DNA of 64,000 nt from Leptothoe kymatousa TAU-MAC 1615 (GTDB lineage Bacteria; Cyanobacteriota; Cyanobacteriia; Phormidesmidales; Phormidesmidaceae). This document shows, piece by piece, positions 37,601-47,084 of the stretch. The position numbers and the translations under genes were made by a program. Below the pieces are notes generated by a model. It was not told the origin of the DNA and did no database searches. It was given only the letters and a program-made list of their open reading frames with translations. The stretch covers positions 236,415 through 300,414 of the forward strand of contig NZ_JADOER010000012.1 of NCBI RefSeq assembly GCF_018739865.1. The letters are read 5' to 3'. How positions within the stretch are numbered: position 1 is the first letter of the stretch; each line of letters starts with the position of its first letter.

Positions 37601-38329
37601 ATGAATACAGCCTCTAATCGTTGTGCATTGATTACGGGTGCAAGCACTGGTATTGGCCGTGCTACGGCTCTTGTGTTTGCTAGGGCTGGTTTTGATGTGG
37701 CTCTAGTAAGCCGTTCGGCTGATAAATTGCAAGCTCTAGTGGATGAAATCGGTTCGACTACATCAGTGCGTGCCCAAAGCTTTCCCATTGACTTAGGCGT
37801 GATCGATCAAGTCAAGCCTCAGATTGAAAATTTGATCGAGACCTTTGGCACAATTGATGTACTGGTTAACAATGCTGGAATGGGCTATACCGGCTCTTTA
37901 GCTCAGATGCCTCTCACTGATTGGTGTCAAGTAGTGAACCTGAATCTAACCAGTGTTTTTCAATGTATTCAAGCCGTTCTTCCGGCAATGCGAGTACAGA
38001 ACTCTGGCATGATTATCAATGTTGCATCCATTGCTGCCCGTCAGGCTTTTCCGGAATGGGGCGCTTACGGTATCAGTAAGGCTGCTGTTGTTGCGTTATC
38101 TAGGGCATTTTCAGTAGAAGAGCGGGAGCACGGTGTTCGTGTAGTCACGATTTTACCGGGGGCTGTCAATACGCCCCTTTGGGATACTGAAACTGTTCAG
38201 GCAGACTTTGATCGCTCGGGCATGTTAACTCCTGATTTGGTAGCTAATGCGATTCTGCAAACTGCATTGTTGCCTCCAGGCGCTGTGGTTGAAGAATTAA
38301 CAATTATGCCAAGTGGAGGAGCACTGTGA
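37601..38329 (+). CDS. SDR family oxidoreductase
   Basis: 242 residues, classical short-chain dehydrogenase. Cofactor loop TGASTGIGRATALVFARAG (about 11-29), NNAGMG, catalytic Ser in IINVASIAA and YGISKAA (YxxxK). A basic residue right after the second strand (SRSADKL) favours NADPH. The substrate is unknown. It commonly lies in this ado-aar-accA-folE neighbourhood in cyanobacteria, which hints at a lipid-related or pterin-related substrate without proof. Confidence 0.92.
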   Translation: MNTASNRCALITGASTGIGRATALVFARAGFDVALVSRSADKLQALVDEIGSTTSVRAQSFPIDLGVIDQVKPQIENLIETFGTIDVLVNNAGMGYTGSLAQMPLTDWCQVVNLNLTSVFQCIQAVLPAMRVQNSGMIINVASIAARQAFPEWGAYGISKAAVVALSRAFSVEEREHGVRVVTILPGAVNTPLWDTETVQADFDRSGMLTPDLVANAILQTALLPPGAVVEELTIMPSGGAL

Positions 38330-38434
38330 TTCCTTAGTTATTTACTGTCCTAGGGCGATTTGCATTGCCTCTAGTTCGTCTTTGCTGACGAGCTTAAATT
38401 TTGCTGATTACTTGTAACTTTACTTACCCACACC

Positions 38435-39133
38435 ATGGTTATTTCAACAAATGGTTCCACAAACGGCTTACTGAATGGTAAGTCTCTAGAGTCCGTTGTG
38501 CGTCCTGACCGCTCGACGTCCAAAGGGCACGATGCATCGATGCATCAACCTTCTGAGGATAATGCGAAGCTGATGGATGCTGTCCATACTATGCTTTCTG
38601 AGTTAGGTGAGGATCCCGACCGCGAAGGCCTGTTAAAAACACCTAAGCGTGTGGCTGAGGCAATGCGCTTTCTGACGCAAGGGTATACACAGTCCTTAGA
38701 TACTATTGTTAACAACGCTATTTTTGACGAAGGTCATAACGAAATGGTGTTGGTGAGAGACATTAATTTCTTTAGCCTTTGTGAGCATCACATGTTGCCT
38801 TTTATGGGTAGAGCTCACGTTGCTTATATTCCCAATCAGAAAGTTGTGGGATTAAGTAAGCTTGCTCGTATTGTTGAAATGTATTCTCGACGTTTGCAAG
38901 TCCAAGAGCGATTGACTCGTCAAGTAGCTGAGGCAATTAGTGAAATCTTGGAGCCCCAGGGTGTTGCTGTGGTGATGGAAGCTAGTCATATGTGTATGGC
39001 AATGCGAGGTGTGCAGAAACCCGGTTCTTGGACAGTGACGAGTGCCATGTTGGGTGTTTTTCAGGACGATCAAAAAACCCGTGAAGAATTTCTCAGTTTA
39101 ATTCGACATCAGCCAGCATTCTCGAATTACTAG
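38435..39133 (+). CDS. folE: GTP cyclohydrolase I
   Basis: 232 residues; the first about 45 are a Ser/Asn/Gly-rich extension without family similarity. It converts GTP to dihydroneopterin triphosphate for folate and pterins. Seen: [19 protein letters not shown], zinc-binding [40 protein letters not shown] and the second zinc Cys in [11 protein letters not shown]. All catalytic residues present. Confidence 0.97.
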   Translation: MVISTNGSTNGLLNGKSLESVVRPDRSTSKGHDASMHQPSEDNAKLMDAVHTMLSELGEDPDREGLLKTPKRVAEAMRFLTQGYTQSLDTIVNNAIFDEGHNEMVLVRDINFFSLCEHHMLPFMGRAHVAYIPNQKVVGLSKLARIVEMYSRRLQVQERLTRQVAEAISEILEPQGVAVVMEASHMCMAMRGVQKPGSWTVTSAMLGVFQDDQKTREEFLSLIRHQPAFSNY

Positions 39134-39427
39134 GCTCTAACGGTAGTTGGTAGAGTTTCAGTAGCATTTTCGATCACATCATGAATGTTCTGATCTCTAC
39201 TTGCTGTCTTACATCAGTAAGGCATTGGCAAAACTGTAGAGAAATTTGACAAAATAGTTGCGCTACACTTTCTCTTAAAAAAGCAGAGGTACATTAAGGT
39301 GAGCATTTGCCGTTGGGATTTATATTAAGCGGTTTTTCTAAGTTAGAAAGCTGTATTTTGTCTCAATGTCGATTTTTTCTTCACAGTCCTTGACTGTATA
39401 TTAATTTCTTAGGAGTAAGTAGGGTCC

Positions 39428-39898
39428 ATGAGTTCCCTGAATTTTGAAACCGCTGGTGAAACCATTAATGTTGGTTCCGAAAGCTTTCAAGCCAGTCATG
39501 TCGACATCATTGAAACTGTCATTGCCAGCTTAGATCAGGGCGGAGATGCCATGGTTAGTCATGATGAAGATGATGGCTATCTTTGGAAGTTTACTTATGG
39601 CAGTGTGACGGTCTATGTCCAATTAACTGGAGTTTCTGACGAAGATACCTTAACGGTTTGGTCTCCTTTGCTGAAGTTGCCAGTCGCGAATGAATTGGCC
39701 CTTATGCAAGAGTTATTAGCGATGAACTGTGGGGCAACGTTGGAAGCTTGTTTTGGGATATCGAATCAAGATGTGCTGATTTTGGCCAGTAGAATTTTGG
39801 CTGATATTAATCCTGGTGAAATTTCTAGGTTAATGACTATTGTGGCGACTATTGCCGATGACATGGACGATGTATTGAAAGAGAAGTATCCGGCTTAA
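39428..39898 (+). CDS. YbjN domain protein
   Basis: 156 residues, acidic. The pattern of SHDEDDGYLWKFTYGSVTVY, TVWSPLLKLPVANELALMQE and LLAMNCGATLEACFGISN matches the YbjN (PF10722) fold, related to type III secretion chaperones. Cyanobacteria have several such proteins of unknown function. TAGGAGTAAG precedes the ATG as a plausible ribosome binding site. It is 6 bases from the lipoate-ligase-type gene, so they form a pair. Confidence 0.82.
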   Translation: MSSLNFETAGETINVGSESFQASHVDIIETVIASLDQGGDAMVSHDEDDGYLWKFTYGSVTVYVQLTGVSDEDTLTVWSPLLKLPVANELALMQELLAMNCGATLEACFGISNQDVLILASRILADINPGEISRLMTIVATIADDMDDVLKEKYPA

Positions 39899-39904
39899 TC
39901 GTCT

Positions 39905-40639
39905 GTGAATACAAGGTGGCGGCTGATTTCTCCGATGGCAGCTTCTGGTTTTAATCAGATGGCTATTGATGAGTGGTTATTAGAGCAACATCGCCTCGGA
40001 GTCGGCTTACCATGTTTACGATTTTATTCGTGGCAACCGGTTGCTATTTCCCTGGGATATCATCAGCACAGATATCCGCACTCCTGGGATTCTCTGCGGT
40101 GGGATGGTCAAGATATTGATATAGTGAGGCGCCCAAGCGGTGGTCGAGCCGTATTGCATCAAGGTGATTTGACGTATGCCTTAGTATCTTCTCCGTTAAG
40201 TGGCCGACGTCGTGAGACCTATAAGTATTTGTGCGAGTTTTTGATCGAAGGTTGGCGAGATTTAGGCATTCATTTATCTCTAGGGGGAGAGAATCGTCGT
40301 TATCATCGATCTGTAAATTGTTTTAGCGCATCCACTGCGGCTGATTTAGTCATGGAAGATGGCTATAAGTTGATTGGCAGTGCTCAGTTGTATCGTGATG
40401 GTTGTGTTTTGCAGCATGGCTCAATGCGACTGTGCCCTGAACCTGATTTAGTAAAGGCTGTTTTTGGGGATTCGATATATCCCCCAAGTGCCTTGAAGAA
40501 GATTAAGCCTGCTGATCTAGTTATGGTGCTTATAGCAGCAGCAAAGCGTGTATTTGAGATTGAGTTTGAACTGCAGCCATTGTCACCTCAAGAAATAAGC
40601 CAGGCTTGTTCCTGGAGTATGGCTCGATCAAAAGTATGA
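39905..40639 (+). CDS. Lipoate-protein ligase A / octanoyltransferase family protein
   Basis: 244 residues from GTG 39905. The BPL/LplA/LipB fold is shown by GFNQMAIDEWLLEQ, LRFYSWQPVAISLGYHQ, the substrate-loop RRPSGGRAVLHQGDLTYAL and KLIGSAQLYRDGCVLQHGS. A Cys in VNCFSAST stands where LipM-type octanoyltransferases keep theirs, but ligase and transferase cannot be separated from sequence by eye. It would lipoylate 2-oxoacid dehydrogenases or the glycine cleavage H protein. Confidence 0.85.
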   Translation: MNTRWRLISPMAASGFNQMAIDEWLLEQHRLGVGLPCLRFYSWQPVAISLGYHQHRYPHSWDSLRWDGQDIDIVRRPSGGRAVLHQGDLTYALVSSPLSGRRRETYKYLCEFLIEGWRDLGIHLSLGGENRRYHRSVNCFSASTAADLVMEDGYKLIGSAQLYRDGCVLQHGSMRLCPEPDLVKAVFGDSIYPPSALKKIKPADLVMVLIAAAKRVFEIEFELQPLSPQEISQACSWSMARSKV

Positions 40640-40691
40640 CGGTGCAGCGTTATTGAACAATTAGCGCCATCCGTTCTGTCAGCGGGGATGT

Positions 40692-41840
40692 TTAGTAGCT
40701 GCTAACTGGGTGCTTTGACACAGCTTCATTTTTGTTCGTAGAGTGAGACGAGCCATCCGTGATTGTGTTACGTCGGCTTGGTCGTTTTAGTTGAAGAATA
40801 TGCTCTGCAAGTTTGACAAAGTTAGTCGTTGTAGTAACGGCCATGACTGGCATGACTATGGGAAGCCAATAATCATATTCAAAGGCAATTACTACGGTTC
40901 CGCCCCATCCGATAATCAAAATGAGGTTCATTAGCACCTGTTGAGAGAATCGACGATTGAATAAGAGGTAGCCAAATAGAGAACTGTTGACCACAAGTAA
41001 CAGTCCCACAGGTAAGGTTAGTCGCTTGAGGTGATCTTTGGCTAAGAGATTATTTGCGGCAACAATATGTTGATATACGCCCGCTGTAGGGAGAGAGTGA
41101 TTGTAAGGGGTAGTCATAGTATCTAGCCCTTGACCGGTATAGCCAACAAAAATAATTTTGTTACTAAATGTTTCTGCGGAAACTTTGCCGGATAGGACGT
41201 CAATAAAAGAGTATCTGGGTGCGTTGTGTGATGTCCCTCTCCAGTTTAGCCAGAGGTCTTGATTAGGATTATCTGGCAAGAAATGTGAGAACGATTGTTG
41301 GCGATGATGCTGAACGGCTGTGATACTTAAAGCCAATGTTCCATTGACCTTGGATTGGTAAGAGCGAGTAATGCCATCTGGGTCGGCTTGATTGTGAATA
41401 TGACCGGTTGATCGGGCCCCTTCCATGACGCTTGCATTTGGACCAATTACCCCGCCTTGGGGATCCCAAGCTGTTGCTAGAATCACATTGCCATGAGCAG
41501 CCATTGCTTGTGCAAGTTCTGTGTCATCTCTGCTGGATTCAGCAAATAAGATATCAAAAGCAATGATGCTGCGCTCGGCATCCATTAACGCTTTAATTAG
41601 ATCCGTGTAATGATGGCGAGGCCATGGAAAGGGGCCTATGGCGTTTAAGCTGGCTTCGTCAATTTCAATGACAGCTACTTCATCTTCCCAAGGTTGTTCC
41701 CCTCTAATATGAAATAAAGCACTATAGGCACCATGTTCGACAGGTTGCAACATGCCTAGATGAGAAGCTACGAGAGTTAATCCTGCTGCCAAGAAGCCTG
41801 GCATGAGACGCCACCCAAATTTTCGTAACCCATTTTTCAT
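40692..41840 (-). CDS. CHASE2 sensor-domain membrane protein without output domain
   Basis: 382 residues. One N-terminal hydrophobic helix, a CHASE2 extracellular domain (about 28-290: VAVIEIDEASLNAIGPFPWP, IIAFDILFAESSRDDTELAQ, FSNKIIFVGYTGQGLDTMTT), then three closely spaced transmembrane helices (about 280-350) and a short Ser-rich cytosolic tail. CHASE2 usually feeds a kinase, cyclase or Ser/Thr kinase; none is fused here. It may signal through a partner, or be a fragment that lost its output. Convergent with the lipoate-type gene. Confidence 0.88.
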   Translation of the reverse strand: MKNGLRKFGWRLMPGFLAAGLTLVASHLGMLQPVEHGAYSALFHIRGEQPWEDEVAVIEIDEASLNAIGPFPWPRHHYTDLIKALMDAERSIIAFDILFAESSRDDTELAQAMAAHGNVILATAWDPQGGVIGPNASVMEGARSTGHIHNQADPDGITRSYQSKVNGTLALSITAVQHHRQQSFSHFLPDNPNQDLWLNWRGTSHNAPRYSFIDVLSGKVSAETFSNKIIFVGYTGQGLDTMTTPYNHSLPTAGVYQHIVAANNLLAKDHLKRLTLPVGLLLVVNSSLFGYLLFNRRFSQQVLMNLILIIGWGGTVVIAFEYDYWLPIVMPVMAVTTTTNFVKLAEHILQLKRPSRRNTITDGSSHSTNKNEAVSKHPVSSY

Positions 41841-42398
41841 AGCACTTGATAGAGAGGAACAGCTTTATAATTCAGGGCGCTTTTTGTGTGTGTATGACAA
41901 TACGTTAACTGCCACATTGGTTTCTAACCAATGGACAAATCACGGAATTTGATATGAGCCATCTGAAAAACCTGGGGTGCCTAATGTCTATACATCCATG
42001 TTGGGCTATTGAGAAAGAGAATTGATCGTGTAGTCATACAAATTGCTTAAAAAATCTCTTTTATGGCCATGGTGAGGGGCTGAGTTTCTGTTGGATCGAC
42101 AATTTTATGTGTTTGTTTGATCGTATTTGCTTGGACGTTGGAATGTTTCTAAGCTCTGATTATTGGCTTTAAGAAATCATCTGCGATGGATGGATTTTGG
42201 GTATTTGTTTTGGTTGTGAAAATGTAATGGTTTCGAGGCCTAAGCAGATCAAACGGATTGCTGATGGAGATGATGGGTTAATTGGTTGCATGATGAACAA
42301 TCAACGAGGGCCACAGCCTGATAAATGGATGTGGCCCTCGTTGATGCGTGTTGGGCAAGTTTTTTGAGTGGAGCTAATGCTGAGCAGTTAGGCTATGG
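41841..42398. other. Intergenic region with terminator at its right end
   Basis: 558 bases between two minus-strand genes. No gene is supported; a short + frame reaching in from 42325 is the shadow of the protease gene. The terminator at 42300-42345 belongs to the protease gene. The left part should hold the promoter of the CHASE2 gene. Confidence 0.5.
42300..42345 (-). terminator. Strong terminator after the site-2 protease gene
   Basis: Perfect 16-base arms ATCAACGAGGGCCACA and TGTGGCCCTCGTTGAT with a 14-base loop, 53 bases beyond the stop on the minus strand, then TGTTCATC. Confidence 0.8.
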
Positions 42399-43595
42399 TT
42401 ACTCAGAATTTCGGGCAATGGCTGCTAATTGTAGACCTGAGGGATACGCTCCTTCTTCTTTAATGCGGTCGATAATTGCTTCTGAGATTGGAAAGTTGAG
42501 ACGTTTAGCTAGCGCGCGCACAACATCCCCTCGGTCGATGGTACCAGCGACGGCATCTGCGGGCGATAGGACGGTGATGCTCTGTAAGCTATTTTCTTCT
42601 AGGTCGGTAATGACTTTGGATAAAGGGGTTTCTTCGCGAACGTGGGGGAGGTCCAGTAGGGGATGGGCGATGTTTTCGAGGGTCAGTTCTTCCCATTGGC
42701 TGCGTTCTATTTGGCGAAGATCCTTGGGGGAAACCATGCCACGATAGCGACCGTTAGAGGCTGCAAAATAAACTATGGATTTTTCTTCATCTAGGATTTG
42801 ATTGTCGGCAAATGCCCGTAGCGTCATGGTGGCGTCGATGACTTTAAATTCGCGCACACTGGCATCTTTGGCTTTTAGACTACCAATGGCATCTTGTAGG
42901 TCGCTGACGCGGTTGTAGGCACCTGCATTGCGGATGGCAAACCAGCCGAGTAGTGATAGCCATAGGAATTGGAATTGTTGTGTTGATAGATAGGTATAGA
43001 TGCCGATGGTAATGGCTGTCCATCCTAAGAGTTGTCCGACCCTTGCCGCCCAGCGTACTCCTTGAGCACGGCTACCGGTTAGTTTCCAGACGGCAGCTTT
43101 GAGGACTTGTCCTCCGTCGAGTGGTAAGCCTGGAATGAGATTAAACAGGGTGAGGACAAGGTTAATGTCGGCAATTCTGCCTAACATTAGGGCTGCAATG
43201 GGCTGGGCTGGTAATACTTGGGCGATGACGGATAGGAGTAAGAAGAGGAAAAAACTAACCAGTGGTCCTGCGATCGCAACCTGAAAAGCCTGACCAGGTG
43301 TTTTGGATTCTTTATCGATAGATGCAATGCCACCGAATAAGAATAAGGTAATGGAATTCACTTGAATTCCCTGGCGTTGCGCTACCAAACTATGTCCCAG
43401 TTCATGGAGTAGCACTGAACCAAATAAAAGCAGTGCCATCACTAGACCCACAACCGCCGATAGCAGGAAGGGAAATCCATCGCCTAGGAGATCGCTGCCA
43501 TAGGCAAACGTCATTAGTAGGACAATAAAAAACCACGACGTATCAATGAAAAGGGGGATGCCGAAAATTGCGCCAACGCGCCAACCGGATTGCAT
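42399..43595 (-). CDS. Site-2 protease family metalloprotease with CBS domains
   Basis: 398 residues. Several membrane helices; zinc motif LLHELGHS (62-69, HExxH) and the second active-site motif NLIPGLPLDGGQVLKA (about 156-171). A CBS-domain pair follows (about 250-375). This is the SpoIVFB/Rip1-like branch of intramembrane proteases, in which CBS domains sense nucleotides and control cleavage. Substrates in cyanobacteria are usually membrane-bound anti-sigma factors or regulators. The divergent trpF is a frequent cyanobacterial neighbour. Confidence 0.92.
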   Translation of the reverse strand: MQSGWRVGAIFGIPLFIDTSWFFIVLLMTFAYGSDLLGDGFPFLLSAVVGLVMALLLFGSVLLHELGHSLVAQRQGIQVNSITLFLFGGIASIDKESKTPGQAFQVAIAGPLVSFFLFLLLSVIAQVLPAQPIAALMLGRIADINLVLTLFNLIPGLPLDGGQVLKAAVWKLTGSRAQGVRWAARVGQLLGWTAITIGIYTYLSTQQFQFLWLSLLGWFAIRNAGAYNRVSDLQDAIGSLKAKDASVREFKVIDATMTLRAFADNQILDEEKSIVYFAASNGRYRGMVSPKDLRQIERSQWEELTLENIAHPLLDLPHVREETPLSKVITDLEENSLQSITVLSPADAVAGTIDRGDVVRALAKRLNFPISEAIIDRIKEEGAYPSGLQLAAIARNSE

Positions 43596-43931
43596 AGTGA
43601 TATACCTTTAAAACTCCTAGAAATACTAGGGACGGGGTTATTAACTATTCCTAGTAAACGTTATCCACATCCTGAACAATTCGCTTGTGTCCAAGAAGAT
43701 TGAGCAGTTTCAATTATTAGCTTTTCTCCATAGTAAATGCATTTACTAGGATGGACCTTATTCCAAGAACTGCCTTCATTGTAATGATGGGGGTTGTCAA
43801 TGGCGTTACTGGATTTCCGAATCTTTATTATTGTCTAGGTTGATTTCGGCGATGATTCGGCCAGTGATTTTGGCTCCTTGGCGACACATCCGAGCAACCA
43901 TTAAACGAACATCAGCCTAGCCTTATTGACT
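43596..43931. other. Divergent promoter region between the protease gene and trpF
   Basis: 336 bases. A single TTATCCACA DnaA-type word stands at 43661-43669 without companions. No hairpin of note and no short gene seen. Confidence 0.45.
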
Positions 43932-44561
43932 ATGCGTGTAAAAATCTGTGGCCTAACTCAGTCTGCTCAAGCCGTTGCGATCGCCAATATGGGCGCATCG
44001 GTATTGGGGTTTATCTGTGTGAAACAATCCCCTCGCTATGTTGCACCTGAAACCATTGGCCAGATTGTGCAGACGTTACCCGATGTCGATCGGTTTGGTG
44101 TGTTTGCCAATGCATCCCTAGACACCATTCAACAAACCGTTGCAATAGGGAATTTGAATGGTGTACAGCTCCATGGCCAAGAATCCCCCAAGGATTGCCA
44201 GACCGTCCGGGGGGCCTTGCCTGGGGTGGAACTGATTAAAGCCTTACGTATCCGCAGCCCAGAAGATTTAAATCAAGTTCAGGCCTACGTTCCCTATGTA
44301 GATACCTTTTTGTTAGATGCCTATCATCCTGAGCAGTTGGGCGGCACTGGCCACACCTTAGATTGGCAATCATTACAGTCGTTTCGGCCTCAGCGACCCT
44401 GGTTCTTAGCCGGAGGGCTACGCCCCACCAATATTGGTCATGCCCTGTCACTGCTGTCACCGGATGGCATTGATCTATCCAGTGGTGTGGAAAATGCGCC
44501 GGGGGATAAAAACCTGACTAAGGTCGCCCAGTTGTTCGATGTGTTGAGGGCATGCCCTTAG
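43932..44561 (+). CDS. trpF: Phosphoribosylanthranilate isomerase
   Basis: 209 residues from ATG 43932 ([10 protein letters not shown]); the frame also opens at TTG 43926. It carries out the Amadori rearrangement in tryptophan synthesis. The catalytic Cys is in KICGLT and the catalytic Asp in [27 protein letters not shown] and [16 protein letters not shown] bind phosphate. Trp genes are scattered in cyanobacteria, so a lone trpF is normal. Confidence 0.96.
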   Translation: MRVKICGLTQSAQAVAIANMGASVLGFICVKQSPRYVAPETIGQIVQTLPDVDRFGVFANASLDTIQQTVAIGNLNGVQLHGQESPKDCQTVRGALPGVELIKALRIRSPEDLNQVQAYVPYVDTFLLDAYHPEQLGGTGHTLDWQSLQSFRPQRPWFLAGGLRPTNIGHALSLLSPDGIDLSSGVENAPGDKNLTKVAQLFDVLRACP

Positions 44562-44699
44562 TCATGCGGTGGTGCTTTTGTAACAAAACATCTCCGAGCT
44601 TGAACCTTGGTTACAGAATGTAGCCCTAGCTTCATGGGAGGCGGGGCCTAGTGTTACGTTGATCTTAGTCGTTACACTCCTATGTCCTAGCTGCATCCT

Positions 44700-44864
44700 A
44701 TGCATAATGTTCAAAAAGATTGGTTAGGCGCATTTGTGATAGCTGCCCTTGGGGCAGGTGTTATTACATCATTTGCTGTTAGCCAAGGTCAAGATCCGTT
44801 TGTTGGTTTAGGCATCACGGCTTTTGCGTCTGTTGCTGCTGTTCTCTTTGACCATCTTTGCTAG
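44700..44864 (+). CDS. Small hydrophobic protein, unknown function
   Basis: 54 residues: MHNVQKDWLGAFVIAALGAG, then VITSFAVSQGQDPFVGLGIT and AFASVAAVLFDHLC. Two hydrophobic helices are joined by a polar SQGQDP loop, a helical hairpin layout. There is no family I can name. Support for a real gene: membrane-protein composition, ATG start, its own Rho-independent terminator 40 bases after the stop, and no competing frame. It may be a small thylakoid or plasma membrane protein. A typical GGAGG is not seen upstream. Confidence 0.6.
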   Translation: MHNVQKDWLGAFVIAALGAGVITSFAVSQGQDPFVGLGITAFASVAAVLFDHLC

Positions 44865-44904
44865 TGAGGAAAGCGATTTCCTGTTCCAGCGATTACTCCT
44901 GTCC

Positions 44905-44933
44905 AGCCAGCAGTTCCCACTGCTGGCTTTTTT
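44905..44933 (+). terminator. Terminator after the small membrane protein gene
   Basis: Arms AGCCAGCAG and CTGCTGGCT (9 of 9) with a 6-base loop followed by a run of T. It ends a plus-strand transcript that can only come from the 44700 gene or read-through from trpF. Confidence 0.88.
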
Positions 44934-45224
44934 GTGCATCGCCGAGCCAATACATTAATTGGCGTTGGGACGCTGGTTGCCTGCTATTTGCTGGTTGTCG
45001 TTAGGAAAACGCAATCAATTAAATCCATAATTGTCACCGCTAGCCACAGAGGACTAAGCGGAGTCGTTCGTGCAACGTCTCCCTCGGAGTTAGTCCGGCA
45101 AAGTTGGACGTTATTTAATTGCCATTCCTTAGTGGGTATAAAAAAGCCGGTAATGCTTGCATTACCGGCTAAAAAATTGCTGTGTATGGATGTTTCGGGA
45201 TGTCTTATGGAAGGAGGTTTACCA
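44934..45224. other. Intergenic stretch between two terminators
   Basis: About 290 bases (360 with the terminator at 44905 included). A 102-codon plus-strand frame here overlaps the terminator at 45145 and the end of the sigma gene and is rejected. Nothing else is seen. Confidence 0.5.
45145..45170 (-). terminator. Terminator after the sigma factor gene
   Basis: Arms AGCCGGTAATG and CATTACCGGCT (11 of 11) with a 4-base loop, flanked by A-runs on the left and right, so on the minus strand it ends in TTTTTT. It lies 54 bases beyond the sigma gene stop and can work in both directions. Confidence 0.93.
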
Positions 45225-46535
45225 CTAGCTCAAGGCCTCTAGATAATCGCGAATACGATTACGGCGCTTGGGTTGGCGTAGCTTTTGCAGTGCTTTAGAC
45301 TCAATTTGGCGAACGCGCTCACGGGAAAGCTCCAATGTGCGACCAATTTCGGCCAAGGAGTAGGGCACGCCATCACCCAGGCCAAATCGGAGGCGAATGA
45401 CTTCTTGCTCACGGGTGGTGAGGTCAGCTAAGAGCTGATGTAGGTCTCGCCGCAAAGCATCACGAACAGCGAGTTCTTCAGGAGACAGGGCATCGGTTTC
45501 TAGGAGGTCTCCTAGCTCAGTGTCGCGCTCTTTGCCCACTTTAGTTTCGAGGGAAATAGAGCGGGGTACCTTGAGCAGCACTTCACGCACTTGAGGTGCG
45601 GTCATTTTTAGCTCGCGGGCGATATCTTCCACCGTGGCAGTGCGCCCTTTGGTTTGGGAAATTTTACGCTGAGCTTTCTTGATCTTATTGAGCTTTTCGG
45701 TGATGTGAACGGGGAGTCGGATGGTACGACTTTGGGTGGCAATTGCCCGGGTAATGCCCTGACGAATCCACCAATAGGCATAGGTACTAAAGCGATAACC
45801 CTTGGTTGGGTCAAATTTTTCTACCGCTCTTTCTAGACCTAATGTCCCTTCCTGAATTAAATCTAAGAGCTCTAGGCCACGGTTTTGATATTTCTTGGCA
45901 ACGGAGACCACCAAGCGGAGGTTGGCCTTGATCATGTGTTCTTTGGCTCGAATGCCTTCATGGCAGGCTTCGTCCAATTCTTCCACAGGCATATTTACCA
46001 GCTCGGCCCAGCGACGCTTGCCTGCTTGTAGGCTAGGTTTTAATTCTGTGGATTCAATGTTGCATGCCGTGGCAAGACGCTCGAGCGATGGACGATGCCC
46101 TAGCTGGGCAGTCATGCGATCGCGGTTTTCCAGAATTAAAACATAGGTAGCCAGGACAGCATCATCAGCTTCAGCTGATTCTTTCCGCTGTTCTAGAAGC
46201 TTCATGTAGCTTTGCACTAACTGAGCTTCTGCAACCTCTTCATCTCTTTCTAGTAGACGAACGCGGCCAATTTCCTGGAGATATAGACGAACCAAATCGG
46301 TGGTACGACGCCCTGGGGCTACCGCCAATTTATCAACGTCCAAATTGTCTACTGTAGTACTACTATCCTCATCTTTTGAGAGCAGCATTTTAATATCGGT
46401 ATCACTAGGCTCTTCCTTGCCGGAATTAGCACTAGCGACAGCAACAGAGCTGGGGGCTACCGAATCAGCATCTGCATTGGGTTGATAAGACGTTGCATCC
46501 ATAACCATGGGCGGTGTAGCTTTAAGAACAGTCAA
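45225..46535 (-). CDS. RNA polymerase sigma-70 factor, group 2 (SigC-like)
   Basis: 436 residues. About 75 N-terminal residues are disordered and Ser/Asp-rich. Region 1.2 begins DLVRLYLQEIGRVRLLERDEE, region 2 has MIKANLRLVVSVAKKYQNRG, DLIQEGTLGLERAVEKFDPT and YRFSTYAYWWIRQGITRAIA, region 3 follows, and region 4 has TTREQEVIRLRFGL and ELSRERVRQIESKALQKLR. The non-essential group 2 sigmas of cyanobacteria (SigB-E) share this layout without the long SigA spacer; the C-terminus NRIRDYLEAL and overall length favour SigC, not certain. It would reprogram transcription under stress or carbon/nitrogen change. Confidence 0.9.
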   Translation of the reverse strand: MTVLKATPPMVMDATSYQPNADADSVAPSSVAVASANSGKEEPSDTDIKMLLSKDEDSSTTVDNLDVDKLAVAPGRRTTDLVRLYLQEIGRVRLLERDEEVAEAQLVQSYMKLLEQRKESAEADDAVLATYVLILENRDRMTAQLGHRPSLERLATACNIESTELKPSLQAGKRRWAELVNMPVEELDEACHEGIRAKEHMIKANLRLVVSVAKKYQNRGLELLDLIQEGTLGLERAVEKFDPTKGYRFSTYAYWWIRQGITRAIATQSRTIRLPVHITEKLNKIKKAQRKISQTKGRTATVEDIARELKMTAPQVREVLLKVPRSISLETKVGKERDTELGDLLETDALSPEELAVRDALRRDLHQLLADLTTREQEVIRLRFGLGDGVPYSLAEIGRTLELSRERVRQIESKALQKLRQPKRRNRIRDYLEALS

Positions 46536-47084
46536 GGCCGTCTAGCCCTCGTAGATGTAGTGTTCCCGACCAAAGAGACCGGGAGAACAATCTGTAAAAC
46601 TGGGGGTTGCTCTGAGTAAGAACCTTAGGAGCTAGACCGACGCACCCATACTTAGCGTAGAGGTGTGTGGTTGGTCTCCAAGTGACTCATATCAAGATGA
46701 CACTAGGATCTACATCACTTTGCTAACCAATTCCCGATCGACAGCACCTAATGATTTTGTCGAGGACCATATCTAACTACATATCAACCGTCCTTGCACC
46801 CCTCCATCAGGATTAGTCCAGGTTTTTCAGTGGCACAGGTTCTGGGAAAAACTCCTGATGAATTCGCCACGGTTGACAGCTCCTAGGCCTGGAATGCCAA
46901 GGTTTTTCCCAGCCTCCAGGACTCTTGTTACCAAAGGATTCGGGCTAGGAAACATTACTTATATTTCATTCTCTCAAGCAGTTTTATTACGTCGGCTTTA
47001 CGTACGGACAGTTAGACTAGCTGGCCCCTGCATGATCATTTTAAAGTTTGTATCTTTTGTAACAATTGGGTACGGAGGTTGGTC
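46536..47084. other. Intergenic region upstream of the sigma gene
   Basis: 549 bases with no supported gene. An 11-base inverted repeat CTGGGAAAAAC (46842-46852) / GTTTTTCCCAG (46902-46912) spans 49 bases and a 76-codon frame at 46858 is not convincing. It holds the sigma gene promoter on the minus strand side near 46550 and the 3' end of the SNF2 transcript's upstream neighbour on the right is absent, since that gene ends at 47085. Confidence 0.45.

Noticed and set aside
42325..42747. 140-codon plus-strand frame
   Set aside because: It is the reverse shadow of the site-2 protease CBS region and its left end lies in the terminator.
43661..43669. Single TTATCCACA DnaA-type box upstream of trpF
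   Set aside because: Only one copy and no AT-rich unwinding region; expected by chance in a window of this size.
44934..45242. 102-codon plus-strand frame behind the small membrane gene
   Set aside because: Starts just after one terminator, runs across another and into the end of the sigma gene on the opposite strand.
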